Shown here piece after piece: positions 1 through 9,775 of a stretch of 64,000 nucleotides of DNA. Numbering within the stretch: position 1 is the stretch's first letter; each line of letters starts with the position of its first letter. Origin of the DNA: Flavobacterium agrisoli. GTDB lineage: Bacteria; Bacteroidota; Bacteroidia; Flavobacteriales; Flavobacteriaceae. Location: assembly GCF_016522065.1 (NCBI RefSeq), contig NZ_JAEHFV010000004.1, positions 244,997 to 308,996 on the forward strand, written 5' to 3'. Below the pieces are notes generated by a model. It worked only from the letters and a program-made list of their open reading frames with translations. It was not told the DNA's origin and did not search any database. The position numbers and the translations under genes are program-made.

Positions 1-623
1 CAACAGATGGATACATATTATATGTTTCAGATCCTAGTTTAATTGTTGCAAATGATGCTGAGCAGAGAGTTGTAAATGGCGTAAATGTTACAACAAATCA
101 TACTAAAGCTTTGTATCATTACGCAGGTTCTTCTTTACCTGATTTGTATGGTAGCTTTACTAATACATTCAAATATGCTGGGTTAGAATTAAGTGTGATG
201 TTTACTTATCAGTTAGGTGGATTAACATATGATACTAACTATGCTTCTTTAATGCACTCTGGTAATCAATATGGATCAGCATTGAGTACAGATATTTTAA
301 ACAGATGGCAAAATCCAGGAGATATTACTGATGTGCCAAGATTAGATGTGAATAGAGAAACTCAAAATTCTGCTGCTTCTGATAGATGGTTGATTGATTC
401 AGATTATTTATCTTTTAGACAAGCAAATTTAGCGTATAATTTACCAAATAATTTGACAGATAAATTAGGAATTAATAGTATGAGATTTTTTGTTAATGGG
501 GAAAATTTAATTCTTTTTACCAAGAAAAAAGGAATGGATCCAACTCAAAATTTTAATGGAACTACTCAAAACAGATTTTCTCCTTCAAGAGTAATTTCAT
601 TAGGACTTAATTTAAACTTTTAA
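1..623 (+). CDS. SusC/RagA-family TonB-dependent outer-membrane receptor, C-terminal part
   Basis: The reading frame is open from the left edge, so this is the 3' end of a larger gene (family members are about 1000 residues). About 207 residues are present. The tail has typical beta-strand alternation and ends in a SusC-like finish (a segment with FFVNGENLILFTK, then SRVISLGLNLNF ending in Phe), as expected for the last strands of an outer-membrane barrel. SusC proteins import glycans or peptides across the outer membrane using TonB energy. It is followed 10 bases later by a SusD gene, the normal partner. The substrate cannot be told from this fragment. Confidence 0.9.
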   Translation, partial: TDGYILYVSDPSLIVANDAEQRVVNGVNVTTNHTKALYHYAGSSLPDLYGSFTNTFKYAGLELSVMFTYQLGGLTYDTNYASLMHSGNQYGSALSTDILNRWQNPGDITDVPRLDVNRETQNSAASDRWLIDSDYLSFRQANLAYNLPNNLTDKLGINSMRFFVNGENLILFTKKKGMDPTQNFNGTTQNRFSPSRVISLGLNLNF

Positions 624-633
624 TTAAAATATT

Positions 634-2103
634 ATGAAAATTAATTATAAAAAATATTTATTAGCAGTAGGTTCTATACTGTTATTAGGATCATGCTCAA
701 ATGATTTTTTAGACCATACACCAACTGAGTTTATTTCAGAGGATGCTGCTACTGCCGATACGGATGCTCTTTATCTGGCCATAAATGGTATTCACCGTTC
801 TATGTATATTAGATATGAGAATCAAGGAGAAACAGGGGTTGGAGGAGTTATGCAACAAATGGATATTGCAGGAGAAGATTTGGTTTATACCGCATCAAAC
901 GGGTGGTATGGAACTGTTTACAATTGGACAGCACCTTCAAATGATAATTCACAAGAGATAAGATTCCCTTATAGGACTTTTTATCAAATAATTAGAAATG
1001 CAAACGCTATAATAAATAATGCGGATGCAGCCTCAGGACCTCAGGAAGATAAAAATATTACTAAAGGTCAAGCGCTTTTGTATCGTGCGTTTTCTCATTA
1101 TCAGTTGGTGCAAATTTATGCAAAGAGATATGTGAATGGAGTTTCCAATAGTCAAGATGGAATTCCTTTGATTTTAAACACAGTTGACATTGTTGGGAGA
1201 TCGTCTGTTGAAGATGTTTATTCGCAAATAAATGCTGATATTGATGAGGCAATTGTATTACTGGCAGGTTATAAGAAGCCTAATAATTCACATTTAGATT
1301 TACCCGTAGCGTATGGATTAAAAGCTCGTGTTAATTTAACACAAGGAAATTGGGCTATAGCTGCAGATAATGCTGCTAAAGCTAGAGTAGGAAAAAGTTT
1401 AATGTCAATTGCGCAGTATACGGCTGGTTTTAATGATTATACTAATCCCGAATGGATGTGGGGAAGTGATGTAGTAGAAGTTCAAACAGCTTATTTTGCA
1501 AATTTTGGAGCTTATATGTCTCGTAATTTCAGTTCAACTGTTATTCGTGCTTGTCCTAAAGCAATTAATAGTAAATTATATAACCAAATACCAACAACTG
1601 ATGTTCGTGCTGCTATTTTTAGTAAAACGGGAGAACATCCTGGTATAACTTTGGATCCTGCTGCAAAAAAATTTCCTTACACGAGTCAAAAGTTTTTATC
1701 AGTAAGTACTGCGGATAGTCGTTGTGATATTCCTTATATGCGTATTGCTGAAATGTATTTGATTGAAGCAGAAGCAAAAGCTAGGCTTGGTGCTGCTGAT
1801 GCTGCAAAGATTTTGTTTGATTTAGTTCAGAAAAGAAACCCAGCCTATGTTTTATCAACTAGTACCGGTCAAACATTAATTGACGAAATTTTGTTTCAAA
1901 GAAGGATTGAGTTGTGGGGAGAAGGATTTAGATTTTTCGACTTAAAAAGAACTAACGCTACTTTAGATAGAACAGGAGCAAATCACAATAGTACATTAGT
2001 GGGAGGTGTATTAACAGTTCCCCCTACCGATAAAAGATGGCAATGGCTTATACCTCGCGCAGAAATTAATGCAAATCCACTTATTAAACAAAATGAGTTG
2101 TAA
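634..2103 (+). CDS. SusD/RagB-family nutrient-binding outer-membrane lipoprotein
   Basis: The 489-residue product begins with a lipoprotein signal whose lipobox LGSC puts the lipidated Cys at residue 21, followed by SNDFLD as in many surface lipoproteins of this phylum. The body has SusD hallmarks: the FYQIIRNANAIINN helix early on, ALLYRAFSHYQLVQIY (a TPR-like helix), and near the C-terminus a block with RRIELWGEGFRFFDLKR and the ending WLIPRAEINANP. SusD proteins form the lid of the SusC channel and bind the ligand at the cell surface. It sits directly behind the SusC gene and is followed by a strong terminator, so the pair ends the operon. No degradative enzymes are visible on this side, so the ligand is unknown. 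Confidence 0.95.
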   Translation: MKINYKKYLLAVGSILLLGSCSNDFLDHTPTEFISEDAATADTDALYLAINGIHRSMYIRYENQGETGVGGVMQQMDIAGEDLVYTASNGWYGTVYNWTAPSNDNSQEIRFPYRTFYQIIRNANAIINNADAASGPQEDKNITKGQALLYRAFSHYQLVQIYAKRYVNGVSNSQDGIPLILNTVDIVGRSSVEDVYSQINADIDEAIVLLAGYKKPNNSHLDLPVAYGLKARVNLTQGNWAIAADNAAKARVGKSLMSIAQYTAGFNDYTNPEWMWGSDVVEVQTAYFANFGAYMSRNFSSTVIRACPKAINSKLYNQIPTTDVRAAIFSKTGEHPGITLDPAAKKFPYTSQKFLSVSTADSRCDIPYMRIAEMYLIEAEAKARLGAADAAKILFDLVQKRNPAYVLSTSTGQTLIDEILFQRRIELWGEGFRFFDLKRTNATLDRTGANHNSTLVGGVLTVPPTDKRWQWLIPRAEINANPLIKQNEL

Positions 2104-2136
2104 TCATTTCATATTTTACAATTAGTATATTTTCTA

Positions 2137-2170
2137 AAATAGGCTGTCTATAATGACAGCCTATTTATTT
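2137..2170 (+). terminator. Rho-independent terminator of the SusCD operon
   Basis: A perfect 12-base-pair stem (AAATAGGCTGTC at 2137-2148 with its complement at 2155-2166) closes a 6-base loop and runs into T-rich DNA. It lies 34 bases after the SusD stop. Confidence 0.85.
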
Positions 2171-2226
2171 TACAAGCCATAACCGAACAATCGCTTTGTT
2201 TTTTCGTAAATGTATTTTTATCTTTT

Positions 2227-2234
2227 TACATTTG
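2227..2234 (+). promoter_or_regulatory. -7 promoter box TACATTTG for the putative porin
   Basis: TACATTTG matches the Bacteroidota -7 consensus TAnnTTTG and lies 20 bases before the ATG at 2254, giving a very short leader. I do not see a convincing -33 TTG at the usual spacing. Confidence 0.65.
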
Positions 2235-2253
2235 CAGGATATATTTATCATTT

Positions 2254-4242
2254 ATGAGGCATCTAACTAGAATTCTCTTTTTTTTATTTTTAGGCTTGTT
2301 TACTTCGGTGGTTTGCTCACAAGAGAAACCGAATTCAAATTTTGATATGCGTGATACCCATAAATCCATTTATGATACCGTAAAAAAAGCAGAATCTAAA
2401 ATTGCAAAAATTGATCAATATCAAATTTATACGTTAGAACACGATACTATTATTGCAGATACTTCTTTGACCATTCAAAAATTATACAAACAAAATTACC
2501 TTCGAAAAGATACTTTTGGTTTATTACCATTTGCCAATATTGGGCAAACATACAATACCTTAAATTATGGTTTAACTAGTTTTGATCCCTATCCCGAGTT
2601 TGGTTTTAAGGCCAAACATTTTAATTTCTTAGAGGCTAATCAAATTCAATATTACAAAGTAGCCACACCTTTTACCGAACTTTTTTTTAATACTTCAATA
2701 GGAAAAGGTCAAAATGTTGATTCTTTTTTAACCTTAAATACATCCGAAAACCTCAATTTTTCTATTGCTTATCGCGGTTTACGTTCCGAAGGGAAATACA
2801 TTAATTCGTTAACGAGTACAGGAAACTTCAGATTTACGGCAAGTTATCAAACAAAAAATAAAAGGTATATTCTGAATTATCACATGACCTATCAGGATAT
2901 ATTGAATGAAGAAAACGGCGGTATCACAACTCCCGAAAATTTTGAAAGTGACGATCCCGATTACAATAACCGCCAAAGGTTACAGGTTTATTTAACAGAT
3001 GCGCGCTCTTTTTTAAAAGGAAGACGTTTTTTTATCGATCATGCTTTCCGAGTAAATAGAGAATCGGCCAATAATAACCTTTTTGTAACCCACCAGTTTA
3101 ATTACGAAAATAAAGATTTTGAATATACACAACCTACCGTTGTTTCTACTGTAGGAACTACTCAAGTGCTACGTTTTGGAGAACCGTATGTGTATAGTAA
3201 TATCAACGATCAAACGCATTTCAATAAATTGTACAATAAGTTTGGTTTGGCTTATGAAAACGTATTGTTGGGTAAGTTTTATTTTTATGTAGATGATTTC
3301 AGAAGTAATTATTATTACAATCGCGTTATAATTAATACCGACCCAGTTACAGGAGTACAAGATATTATTCCGAGTAATATGAGTCAAAATATCAATAATT
3401 TGGGTGGACAATACGAATATCAAAAAGACCGATGGAAAGGCCGTTTTTTATATTCACGATCCATTACCAATCAATCGCTTTCTAATTTAGATGCTTTTGT
3501 TAATTATCATGTAAACGATAAAATTCAGTTAGAAGCGCAATATCAAAATATTAATAAACTTCCGAATTTTAATTATAATTTGTTTCAAAGTAGTTTTTTG
3601 GAGTACAATTGGTCTAATAATTTTAAGAATGAAAAAATCAATTCCCTGCAAGTTTCCGTATTAAATCCGTGGTTGAGTTTATCAGCACAATACACAATTT
3701 TAAACGATCATTTGTATTTTTTTGATGCCGCTACCGATGAAGAAAAAGCCAATTATACCCAAATTATAAAACCTGCACAATACAATAATGCCATTAATTA
3801 TCTTTCGGTAAAAGCGGCAAAAGAATTTGTTTTAGGTCATTTTGCGCTTGATAATAACGTTTTATATCAAAATGTTCAACAAACAGATTTGGTTTTGAAT
3901 GTTCCCGAATTTGTTACGCGAAATACATTTTATTATACCAATTACCTCTTTAAAAAAGCACTTTATTTACAAACTGGAATTACCTTTAATTATTTTACGA
4001 GTTATTTCGGTAACAATTACAATCCTGTATTGGGCGAGTTTTTTGTGCAACAGGATAAAAAAATTGGTAATTATACCAACTTTGATTTTTTCATCAATGC
4101 CCGAATTCGTCAAACGCGATTATTCTTTAAGATCGAACATTTTGATGCCGCTTTAGGTGCAAACAACTATTATTCGGCACCCGATAATCCGTATCGTGAT
4201 CTAACCATTCGTTTTGGTTTGGTTTGGAATTTCTTTCAATAA
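2254..4242 (+). CDS. Putative outer-membrane porin (beta-barrel)
   Basis: The 662-residue protein has a signal peptide (hydrophobic FFLFLGLFTSVVC, cut near CSQ) and then a long run of aromatic, alternating beta-strands ending in IRFGLVWNFFQ, the terminal-Phe/aromatic barrel signature. It resembles the family annotated 'putative porin' in Flavobacteriaceae. It carries no TonB plug that I can see. It has its own -7 box and stands alone between a terminator and the DUF2851 gene. Function is presumably passive or selective outer-membrane passage; the solute is unknown. Confidence 0.75.
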   Translation: MRHLTRILFFLFLGLFTSVVCSQEKPNSNFDMRDTHKSIYDTVKKAESKIAKIDQYQIYTLEHDTIIADTSLTIQKLYKQNYLRKDTFGLLPFANIGQTYNTLNYGLTSFDPYPEFGFKAKHFNFLEANQIQYYKVATPFTELFFNTSIGKGQNVDSFLTLNTSENLNFSIAYRGLRSEGKYINSLTSTGNFRFTASYQTKNKRYILNYHMTYQDILNEENGGITTPENFESDDPDYNNRQRLQVYLTDARSFLKGRRFFIDHAFRVNRESANNNLFVTHQFNYENKDFEYTQPTVVSTVGTTQVLRFGEPYVYSNINDQTHFNKLYNKFGLAYENVLLGKFYFYVDDFRSNYYYNRVIINTDPVTGVQDIIPSNMSQNINNLGGQYEYQKDRWKGRFLYSRSITNQSLSNLDAFVNYHVNDKIQLEAQYQNINKLPNFNYNLFQSSFLEYNWSNNFKNEKINSLQVSVLNPWLSLSAQYTILNDHLYFFDAATDEEKANYTQIIKPAQYNNAINYLSVKAAKEFVLGHFALDNNVLYQNVQQTDLVLNVPEFVTRNTFYYTNYLFKKALYLQTGITFNYFTSYFGNNYNPVLGEFFVQQDKKIGNYTNFDFFINARIRQTRLFFKIEHFDAALGANNYYSAPDNPYRDLTIRFGLVWNFFQ

Positions 4243-4306
4243 TAATTTTTATGTAAGTTTTTTCTTTATTTTTATTTTAAGATTTGCTTTTTAATCGGAA
4301 ATAAAT

Positions 4307-5572
4307 ATGAGAGAAGATTTTTTGCACTACGTTTGGCGGTTTAAAAAAATGGATGTTTTACAACTGCAAACATCCAAAAATGAGCCTATTGTTATAGTGA
4401 ATTCCGGTGAGTATTTAGAACTTTCTGGCCCCGATTTTTTTAATGCCCAACTCATTATTGGCAATCAAAAATGGGCTGGAAACATTGAAATTCATGTAAA
4501 ATCATCCGATTGGTATTCGCACAATCACGAACTCGATTCGGCTTACGAAAATGTTATTTTGCATGTGGTATGGGAACATGATACGGACGTGTTTAGAAAA
4601 GACAATTCCGAAATTCCTACGCTCGAATTAAAGCATTATGTTGAGTCAAATGTATTGGAGAATTATAATTATTTAAATCAATCTAAAAAATGGATTTATT
4701 GTGAAAATCAAATAAATCAGGTGTCTGATTTTGTATTTCAAAATTGGAAGGAACGACTGTTTTTAGAAAGGTTAGAGAAAAAATCTGATTTTATTGTAAA
4801 ATTACTTCAAGCTTCTCATAATGATTGGGAAGCGGTGTTGTTTTTTCTTTTATCCAAAAATTTTGGTTTGAACATCAACGGTGATGCTTTTTTAAAAATG
4901 GCACAATCCTTAACTTTTGATTTGGTTAGAAAAGAAGCTTTTGAACTCGAAAATTTAGAAGCTTTGTTTTTTGGTCAGTTACAGCTGCTAGCCGAAAATA
5001 AAGAAGATGCTTATTTTAAAGACTTGCAATTTCGGTATTTTTATTTGGCTCATAAATACCAATTGGATTTAGAAAGTCAAAATGGAGTTCAATTTTTTAA
5101 ACTTCGTCCCGATAATTTTCCGACAATACGATTGGCACAATTAGCTAATTTGTTTCATTTATATCCAAATTTGTTTTCAAAAATAATTGAATTAAAATCA
5201 ATTGATGGGGCTTATACGTTATTACAAGTAGGTGTTTCCTGTTATTGGAAAACGCATTTTGTTTTTGATAAAAGCAGTCATAAACGAGATAAAATGGTTT
5301 CCAAATCATTTGTCGATTTAGTGCTAATCAATACTATAATTCCATTTCAATTTGTTTATGCAAAGTTAAACGGTACATTGAATATTGATTTTTTTTTAGA
5401 ATTTATGGATGCTATTACACCTGAAAAAAACAGCATCATAGAAAAGTTTTTTTCTTTAGATGTAAAAGTGAAAAGTGCTTTAGATTCGCAAGCATTATTG
5501 CATCTTAAAAATGAATATTGCAACCATAACAAATGTTTATCCTGTGCAATTGGTGTGGAGCTATTAAAATAA
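4307..5572 (+). CDS. DUF2851 family protein
   Basis: The 421-residue soluble protein starts MREDFLHYVWRFKKMD and contains the conserved GPDFFNAQLIIGNQKWAGNIEIHV block typical of DUF2851, a family widespread in Bacteroidota. It has no signal peptide or membrane segment. The C-terminus has a cysteine cluster (CNHNKCLSCAIG) that could bind a metal. No function is established for the family as far as I know. It lies 64 bases after the porin and just before the PspC-domain gene. Confidence 0.8.
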   Translation: MREDFLHYVWRFKKMDVLQLQTSKNEPIVIVNSGEYLELSGPDFFNAQLIIGNQKWAGNIEIHVKSSDWYSHNHELDSAYENVILHVVWEHDTDVFRKDNSEIPTLELKHYVESNVLENYNYLNQSKKWIYCENQINQVSDFVFQNWKERLFLERLEKKSDFIVKLLQASHNDWEAVLFFLLSKNFGLNINGDAFLKMAQSLTFDLVRKEAFELENLEALFFGQLQLLAENKEDAYFKDLQFRYFYLAHKYQLDLESQNGVQFFKLRPDNFPTIRLAQLANLFHLYPNLFSKIIELKSIDGAYTLLQVGVSCYWKTHFVFDKSSHKRDKMVSKSFVDLVLINTIIPFQFVYAKLNGTLNIDFFLEFMDAITPEKNSIIEKFFSLDVKVKSALDSQALLHLKNEYCNHNKCLSCAIGVELLK

Positions 5573-5598
5573 AGCCTTCAGTTTTGGATATAATTGGT

Positions 5599-5606
5599 TA
5601 TTTTTG
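5599..5606 (+). promoter_or_regulatory. -7 promoter box TATTTTTG for the PspC-domain gene
   Basis: TATTTTTG fits TAnnTTTG and lies 27 bases before the ATG at 5633. It supports that ATG over the upstream in-frame non-ATG start at 5594, which would lie at or before the transcription start. Confidence 0.6.
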
Positions 5607-5632
5607 CATCAAATACATTTCTAATTTTTATC

Positions 5633-5860
5633 ATGTCAGCAATTTTAAAATTAAAATTCTTTTTCGAAAAATACGGTTTCCATGTGTCTTCTCGTTTGGC
5701 TGATAAGTTAGGAATACGAGTTGCTAATATCCGACTATTTTTCATCTACATTTCGTTTGTAACGGCTGGACTCGGGTTTGGAATTTACCTTACCCTAGCA
5801 TTTTGGATTAAACTAAAGGATTTAATTCGCTCCAAACGAACTTCGGTTTTTGATTTGTAA
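5633..5860 (+). CDS. Small PspC-domain membrane protein
   Basis: A 75-residue protein (MSAILKLKFFFEKYGFHVS...) with a PspC-like body: RLADKLGIRVANIRLFF followed by one or two hydrophobic stretches (IYISFVTAGLGFGIYLTLAFW) and a basic tail. PspC domains sit in the inner membrane and are linked to phage-shock envelope stress responses, but stand-alone short copies like this are common in Flavobacteria and uncharacterised. The start is set by the -7 box at 5599. The gene ends at a terminator shared with the convergent permease. Confidence 0.75.
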   Translation: MSAILKLKFFFEKYGFHVSSRLADKLGIRVANIRLFFIYISFVTAGLGFGIYLTLAFWIKLKDLIRSKRTSVFDL

Positions 5861-5874
5861 ATTAAGATAAAAAG

Positions 5875-5914
5875 AAAAGGGACTATGAAATTAAATTCGT
5901 AGTCCCTTTTACTT
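5875..5914 (+). terminator. Terminator between the PspC gene and the convergent permease
   Basis: A 15-base-pair stem (5875-5889 with 5896-5910) closes a 6-base loop and is flanked by A and T runs, so it can work in both directions. The single transition mismatch is a G-U wobble in plus-strand RNA. Confidence 0.8.
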
Positions 5915-5930
5915 TACTGTATTGTAAAAT

Positions 5931-7382
5931 TTATTTTTCTAATTTATTCAGGTTGCTGTGTTTTTTTCCGTAGGTGAAATAAATAACGATTCCTAGAGCC
6001 ATCCAAATAATCAAACGTGCCCAGCTTTCATTTGGCAAGGAATACATCAAACCGAGGCAAACTAAAACTCCTGCAATAGGTACAAAGGGAACCAAAGGTG
6101 TTTTAAATGCTCTTGGTGCATCGGGCATTTTTACACGCATTACCATGACACCAATACATACTAATACAAAGGCTAATAAAGTTCCGATACTAACCATGTG
6201 TCCTAGATCGCTAACTGGAACAAACCCTGCAAAAATGCTCACAAATAATAAAAAGAATACATTGGTTTTCCAAGGAGTTCTAAATTTTGGGTGAATTTCG
6301 CTAAAGAATTTTGGTAATAAACCGTCTTTACTCATAGTGTAAAAAACGCGACTTTGCCCCATAAGCATCACTAACATAACCGAAGTATATCCGGCTAAAA
6401 TTGCAACAATCAAACCGGTTTGTAAAAAGTCATATCCTGTTTTAGCAAATGCTGTAGCGGCAGGTTTGGCATCGCCAGCAAATTCGTAATAAGGAACCAA
6501 GCCAGTCATTACGTGAGCAAAAAGTACATATAAAATGGTGCAAATTACCAAAGAACCCAAAATACCAATTGGCATTCCTTTTTGAGGATTATTTGCTTCT
6601 TGCGCGGCGGTCGAAACGGCATCAAATCCAATAAAAGCAAAAAATACGGTGCCTGCTCCAGCAGCTACACCCGACCAACCGTATTTACCAAACTCACCTG
6701 TGTTTTCAGGAATATAGGGTGTATAATTTGCTGGATCAATAAAACTCCAGCCTATAACGATAAAAATAATTACAACAGCGACTTTTAAAACCACTAAAAA
6801 ATTATTAAGCGAAGCCGATTCTTTTGTACCTCGAATTAACATTAATGATAAAAGTGCCACAATAAAAATTGCGGGTAAATTGATAATTCCGCCTTCTATA
6901 ACGCTACCATCACTTAATTTTAAAGTTTCCCAAGGAGAACAAATTAATTCTGCGGGTAAGTGAATGCCGTATTTTCCGAGTAATTCTAATAAATACCTGG
7001 ACCAACTCACCCCAACAGTGGCCGCCCCTAGGGCATATTCAAGTACTAAATCCCAACCAATGATCCATGCCATAAATTCACCCATGGTAGCATAAGAATA
7101 CGTGTAAGCACTTCCTGCAACGGGAATCATCGAGGCAAATTCGGCATAACATAAACCGGCAAAAGCACATCCCACAGCAGCCAAAATGAACGAAAGAGTA
7201 ACCGCTGGCCCTGCGTGGTCTGCCGCCGCTATTCCAGTTAGCGAAAATAATCCGGCTCCAATAATGGCTCCAACACCTAATGCAACTAATGAACTTGACG
7301 AAAGGCTTCTTTTTAGACCGTGCTCAGAATCAGATGCTTCTCCAAGCAGTATTGACAAGGGTTTTGTTTTCCAAATGGACAT
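5931..7382 (-). CDS. APC-family amino-acid permease
   Basis: The 483-residue integral membrane protein has about 12 hydrophobic segments and the APC hallmark near the N-terminus (LVALGVGAIIGAGLFSLTGIAA, with the GAIIGAG substrate-binding loop). It resembles the cationic amino-acid transporter branch (YfnA/CAT type), with FAFIGFDAVSTAAQEANNPQ in the middle. It should exchange or import amino acids across the inner membrane. Transcribed alone on the minus strand from a -7 box 29 bases upstream. The exact amino acid cannot be assigned. Confidence 0.9.
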   Translation of the reverse strand: MSIWKTKPLSILLGEASDSEHGLKRSLSSSSLVALGVGAIIGAGLFSLTGIAAADHAGPAVTLSFILAAVGCAFAGLCYAEFASMIPVAGSAYTYSYATMGEFMAWIIGWDLVLEYALGAATVGVSWSRYLLELLGKYGIHLPAELICSPWETLKLSDGSVIEGGIINLPAIFIVALLSLMLIRGTKESASLNNFLVVLKVAVVIIFIVIGWSFIDPANYTPYIPENTGEFGKYGWSGVAAGAGTVFFAFIGFDAVSTAAQEANNPQKGMPIGILGSLVICTILYVLFAHVMTGLVPYYEFAGDAKPAATAFAKTGYDFLQTGLIVAILAGYTSVMLVMLMGQSRVFYTMSKDGLLPKFFSEIHPKFRTPWKTNVFFLLFVSIFAGFVPVSDLGHMVSIGTLLAFVLVCIGVMVMRVKMPDAPRAFKTPLVPFVPIAGVLVCLGLMYSLPNESWARLIIWMALGIVIYFTYGKKHSNLNKLEK

Positions 7383-7410
7383 ATAAAAAGGGTTTTAAAT
7401 TAGTACGCTT

Positions 7411-7418
7411 CAAATGTA
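7411..7418 (-). promoter_or_regulatory. -7 promoter box TACATTTG for the amino-acid permease
   Basis: On the minus strand TACATTTG lies 28 bases before the permease ATG at 7382. The rest of the 230-base divergent region (7383-7612) is A+T-rich; no equally good box is visible for the plus-strand gene. Confidence 0.65.
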
Positions 7419-7612
7419 TCGTTTTTTGTAAAAAATAAAAACATTTTTTCGTCTTTAAGTTATAAATAAGCAAAACTTAGGTTTAATAACTGCGAATTAC
7501 TTTTAATCCCTTTCTTTTTGTTCAAATAATCACAATCTTTTGAATACTTTGTCAAAAATAATTTTACTATAAAAAAAATCTGATTATTTTTATTCGTTCT
7601 TAAATTTTATTT

Positions 7613-8488
7613 ATGAGAAAATCGAACTCCAATTGGTTTCTAAAATATTCAAAAAAGCAGCAAATATCATTAGTTGTTTTGGTTGTTATTTGTTTGATGT
7701 TACAATTTGTTTTGTTTTCTGTCGATTTTAGCACCCAATATCACATTACTCCCGAAGAACAAAATTGGATTGGTAAACAAAAAGAATTAGAAGCTATTAA
7801 AGCAAAATCGAAATTAAATGAATTTCGGATTTATACTTTTAACCCTAATTATTTATCGGATTATAAAGGTTATAAATTAGGAATGTCTACTGCCGAAATT
7901 GATCGTTTGTTGGCTTTTAGAAAACAAAATAAATACGTTAATTCAGCAGCTGAATTTCAAAAAGTGACACAAATTTCAGATTCGTTATTGAAAATAATAG
8001 CACCATATTTTAAATTTCCAAGTTGGGTAAAAAACAAACCAGTTGCATTTGTTTCGAATTCGGTTAGAACTAAAAGTACTATGTCGAAAATTAAAACAGA
8101 TATAAATTTGGCTACCGCTGCTGATTTGGAGCGAATTTATGGAATTGGAGAAAAATTAGCACAACGAATATTAAGTTATAAAGCAAAAGTGGGTGGTTTT
8201 GTTAGTATGAAACAACTAGATGAAATTTGGGGACTTTCTCCGGAGGTTTTGAGTGAATTAGATCAGAATTTCAAGATTATTCAAATGCCAGTTATTAAAA
8301 AAGTAAACATCAATAATGCTTCTTTAAAAGAGTTAAGTCAATTCCCCTATTTTAATTATGCTTCCGCCAAACAAATTTTAATTTATCGAAGTATGAATGG
8401 TGATTTTCATAGCATTGAAGATTTAATAAAAATTAAAGATTTTCCTGTAGAAAAAGCAAATATAATTGCCCTATATTTGGACTTTTAA
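7613..8488 (+). CDS. Membrane-anchored helix-hairpin-helix protein (ComEA-like)
   Basis: The 291-residue protein has one transmembrane segment at about residues 17-36 and then three ComEA-type helix-hairpin-helix units. The second (DINLATAADLERIYGIG, about 157) and third (VNINNASLKELSQF, about 230) begin with the typical 'IN.A...L..I.GIG' pattern. Such proteins bind DNA non-specifically outside the membrane, as ComEA does in natural transformation. Here no competence genes are next to it; it sits 14 bases before an acyl-CoA dehydrogenase, probably co-transcribed. A DNA-uptake role is inference. Confidence 0.8.
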   Translation: MRKSNSNWFLKYSKKQQISLVVLVVICLMLQFVLFSVDFSTQYHITPEEQNWIGKQKELEAIKAKSKLNEFRIYTFNPNYLSDYKGYKLGMSTAEIDRLLAFRKQNKYVNSAAEFQKVTQISDSLLKIIAPYFKFPSWVKNKPVAFVSNSVRTKSTMSKIKTDINLATAADLERIYGIGEKLAQRILSYKAKVGGFVSMKQLDEIWGLSPEVLSELDQNFKIIQMPVIKKVNINNASLKELSQFPYFNYASAKQILIYRSMNGDFHSIEDLIKIKDFPVEKANIIALYLDF

Positions 8489-8502
8489 ATAAATATTGAA
8501 AT

Positions 8503-9645
8503 ATGAATTTTGATTATAATGAAACTCAATCGATGATTGCACAATCAATTCGTGATTTTGCGGCTTTACACATTCAGCCCAATGTTATGGAATGGGATGA
8601 GAATCAGGTTTTTCCGGTAGATTTGTTTAAGTCTTTAGGAGAAATGGGTTTTATGGGGGTTTTAGTTCCCGAAGCGTATGGAGGTGCAGGCTTGGGATAT
8701 CACGAATACATTACAATTATTGAGGAAATTTCAAAAGTAGATCCTTCTATAGGATTATCAGTTGCGGCACATAATTCGCTTTGTACCAACCATATTTTGA
8801 CTTTTGGTTCTGATGAACAAAAAAAGAAGTGGTTGCCAAAATTGGCATCAGGTGAACATATTGGTGCTTGGGGGCTAACCGAGCACAATACGGGTTCTGA
8901 TGCGGGTGGTATGAATACTACTGCCAAGAAAGAAGGGGATTATTGGGTTGTTAATGGAGCTAAAAATTTTATCACGCATGCAATTTCAGGTGATATAGCT
9001 GTTGTGATTGTGCGAACAGGTGAAAAAGGCGATTCTAAAGGTATGACCGCTTTTGTATTTGAAAAAGGAATGCTAGGTTTTAGTTCCGGAAAAAAAGAGA
9101 ATAAATTAGGAATGCGTGCAAGCGAAACGGCCGAATTGATTTTTGATAATTGTAAAATTCCAGATGCAAACCGTTTGGGTGAAGTCGGTCAAGGTTTTAT
9201 TCAAGCGATGAAAGTGCTTGATGGAGGTCGAATTTCCATCGGAGCGTTGTCTTTAGGTATTGCCAAAGGTGCTTATGAAGCAGCTCTGAAATATTCTAAA
9301 GAAAGACATCAGTTTGGGAAACCGATATCCGAATTTCAAGGTATTTCTTTTAAATTAGCCGATATGGCTACCGAAATAGAAGCTTCTGAGCTGTTGTTGC
9401 ACAAAGCAGCTTTCTTGAAACAAAAACACCAACCCGTTACTAAAATAGGAGCGATGGCTAAAATGTATGCTTCGGAAGCGTGCGTGAAAATAGCAAACGA
9501 AGCAGTTCAAATTCACGGAGGTTACGGGTATACAAAAGATTTTCCTGTTGAAAAATTCTATCGCGATTCGAAGTTATGTACCATTGGGGAAGGAACTACC
9601 GAGATTCAAAAAGTTGTAATTTCAAGAAATTTATTGAAAGAGTAG
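8503..9645 (+). CDS. Acyl-CoA dehydrogenase
   Basis: The 380-residue protein matches the short/medium-chain acyl-CoA dehydrogenase family over its full length: FAD-contact segment WGLTEHNTGSDAGG, the ISIGALSLGIAKGAYEAAL helix, QIHGGYGYTKDFPVEKFYRD, and the C-terminal GEGTTEIQK. The Glu before GTTEIQ is the likely catalytic base. It introduces the first double bond in fatty-acid or branched-chain acyl-CoA breakdown and passes electrons to ETF. The chain-length preference is not readable. It follows the helix-hairpin-helix gene with a 14-base gap. Confidence 0.93.
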   Translation: MNFDYNETQSMIAQSIRDFAALHIQPNVMEWDENQVFPVDLFKSLGEMGFMGVLVPEAYGGAGLGYHEYITIIEEISKVDPSIGLSVAAHNSLCTNHILTFGSDEQKKKWLPKLASGEHIGAWGLTEHNTGSDAGGMNTTAKKEGDYWVVNGAKNFITHAISGDIAVVIVRTGEKGDSKGMTAFVFEKGMLGFSSGKKENKLGMRASETAELIFDNCKIPDANRLGEVGQGFIQAMKVLDGGRISIGALSLGIAKGAYEAALKYSKERHQFGKPISEFQGISFKLADMATEIEASELLLHKAAFLKQKHQPVTKIGAMAKMYASEACVKIANEAVQIHGGYGYTKDFPVEKFYRDSKLCTIGEGTTEIQKVVISRNLLKE

Positions 9646-9756
9646 TCTAGTTTTAGTTATAACAGGTTATAGGTTTGTTTTAATTGAGTGTGATGTAGTG
9701 TAATGATTTTTTTAAAATAATTAATTATTTATAACTGATAATTCAGAATTAATTTT

Positions 9757-9764
9757 TACTTTTG
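9757..9764 (+). promoter_or_regulatory. -7 promoter box TACTTTTG of rpsU
   Basis: TACTTTTG matches TAnnTTTG. Transcription should start near 9770, leaving a leader of only about 23 bases that consists mostly of the Shine-Dalgarno element. Confidence 0.7.
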
Positions 9765-9775
9765 CAGCCTTAACG

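Noticed and set aside
7613..8488. Assigning the helix-hairpin-helix protein as competence gene comEA
   Set aside because: It has three hairpin units and no competence neighbours, so the symbol is not justified.
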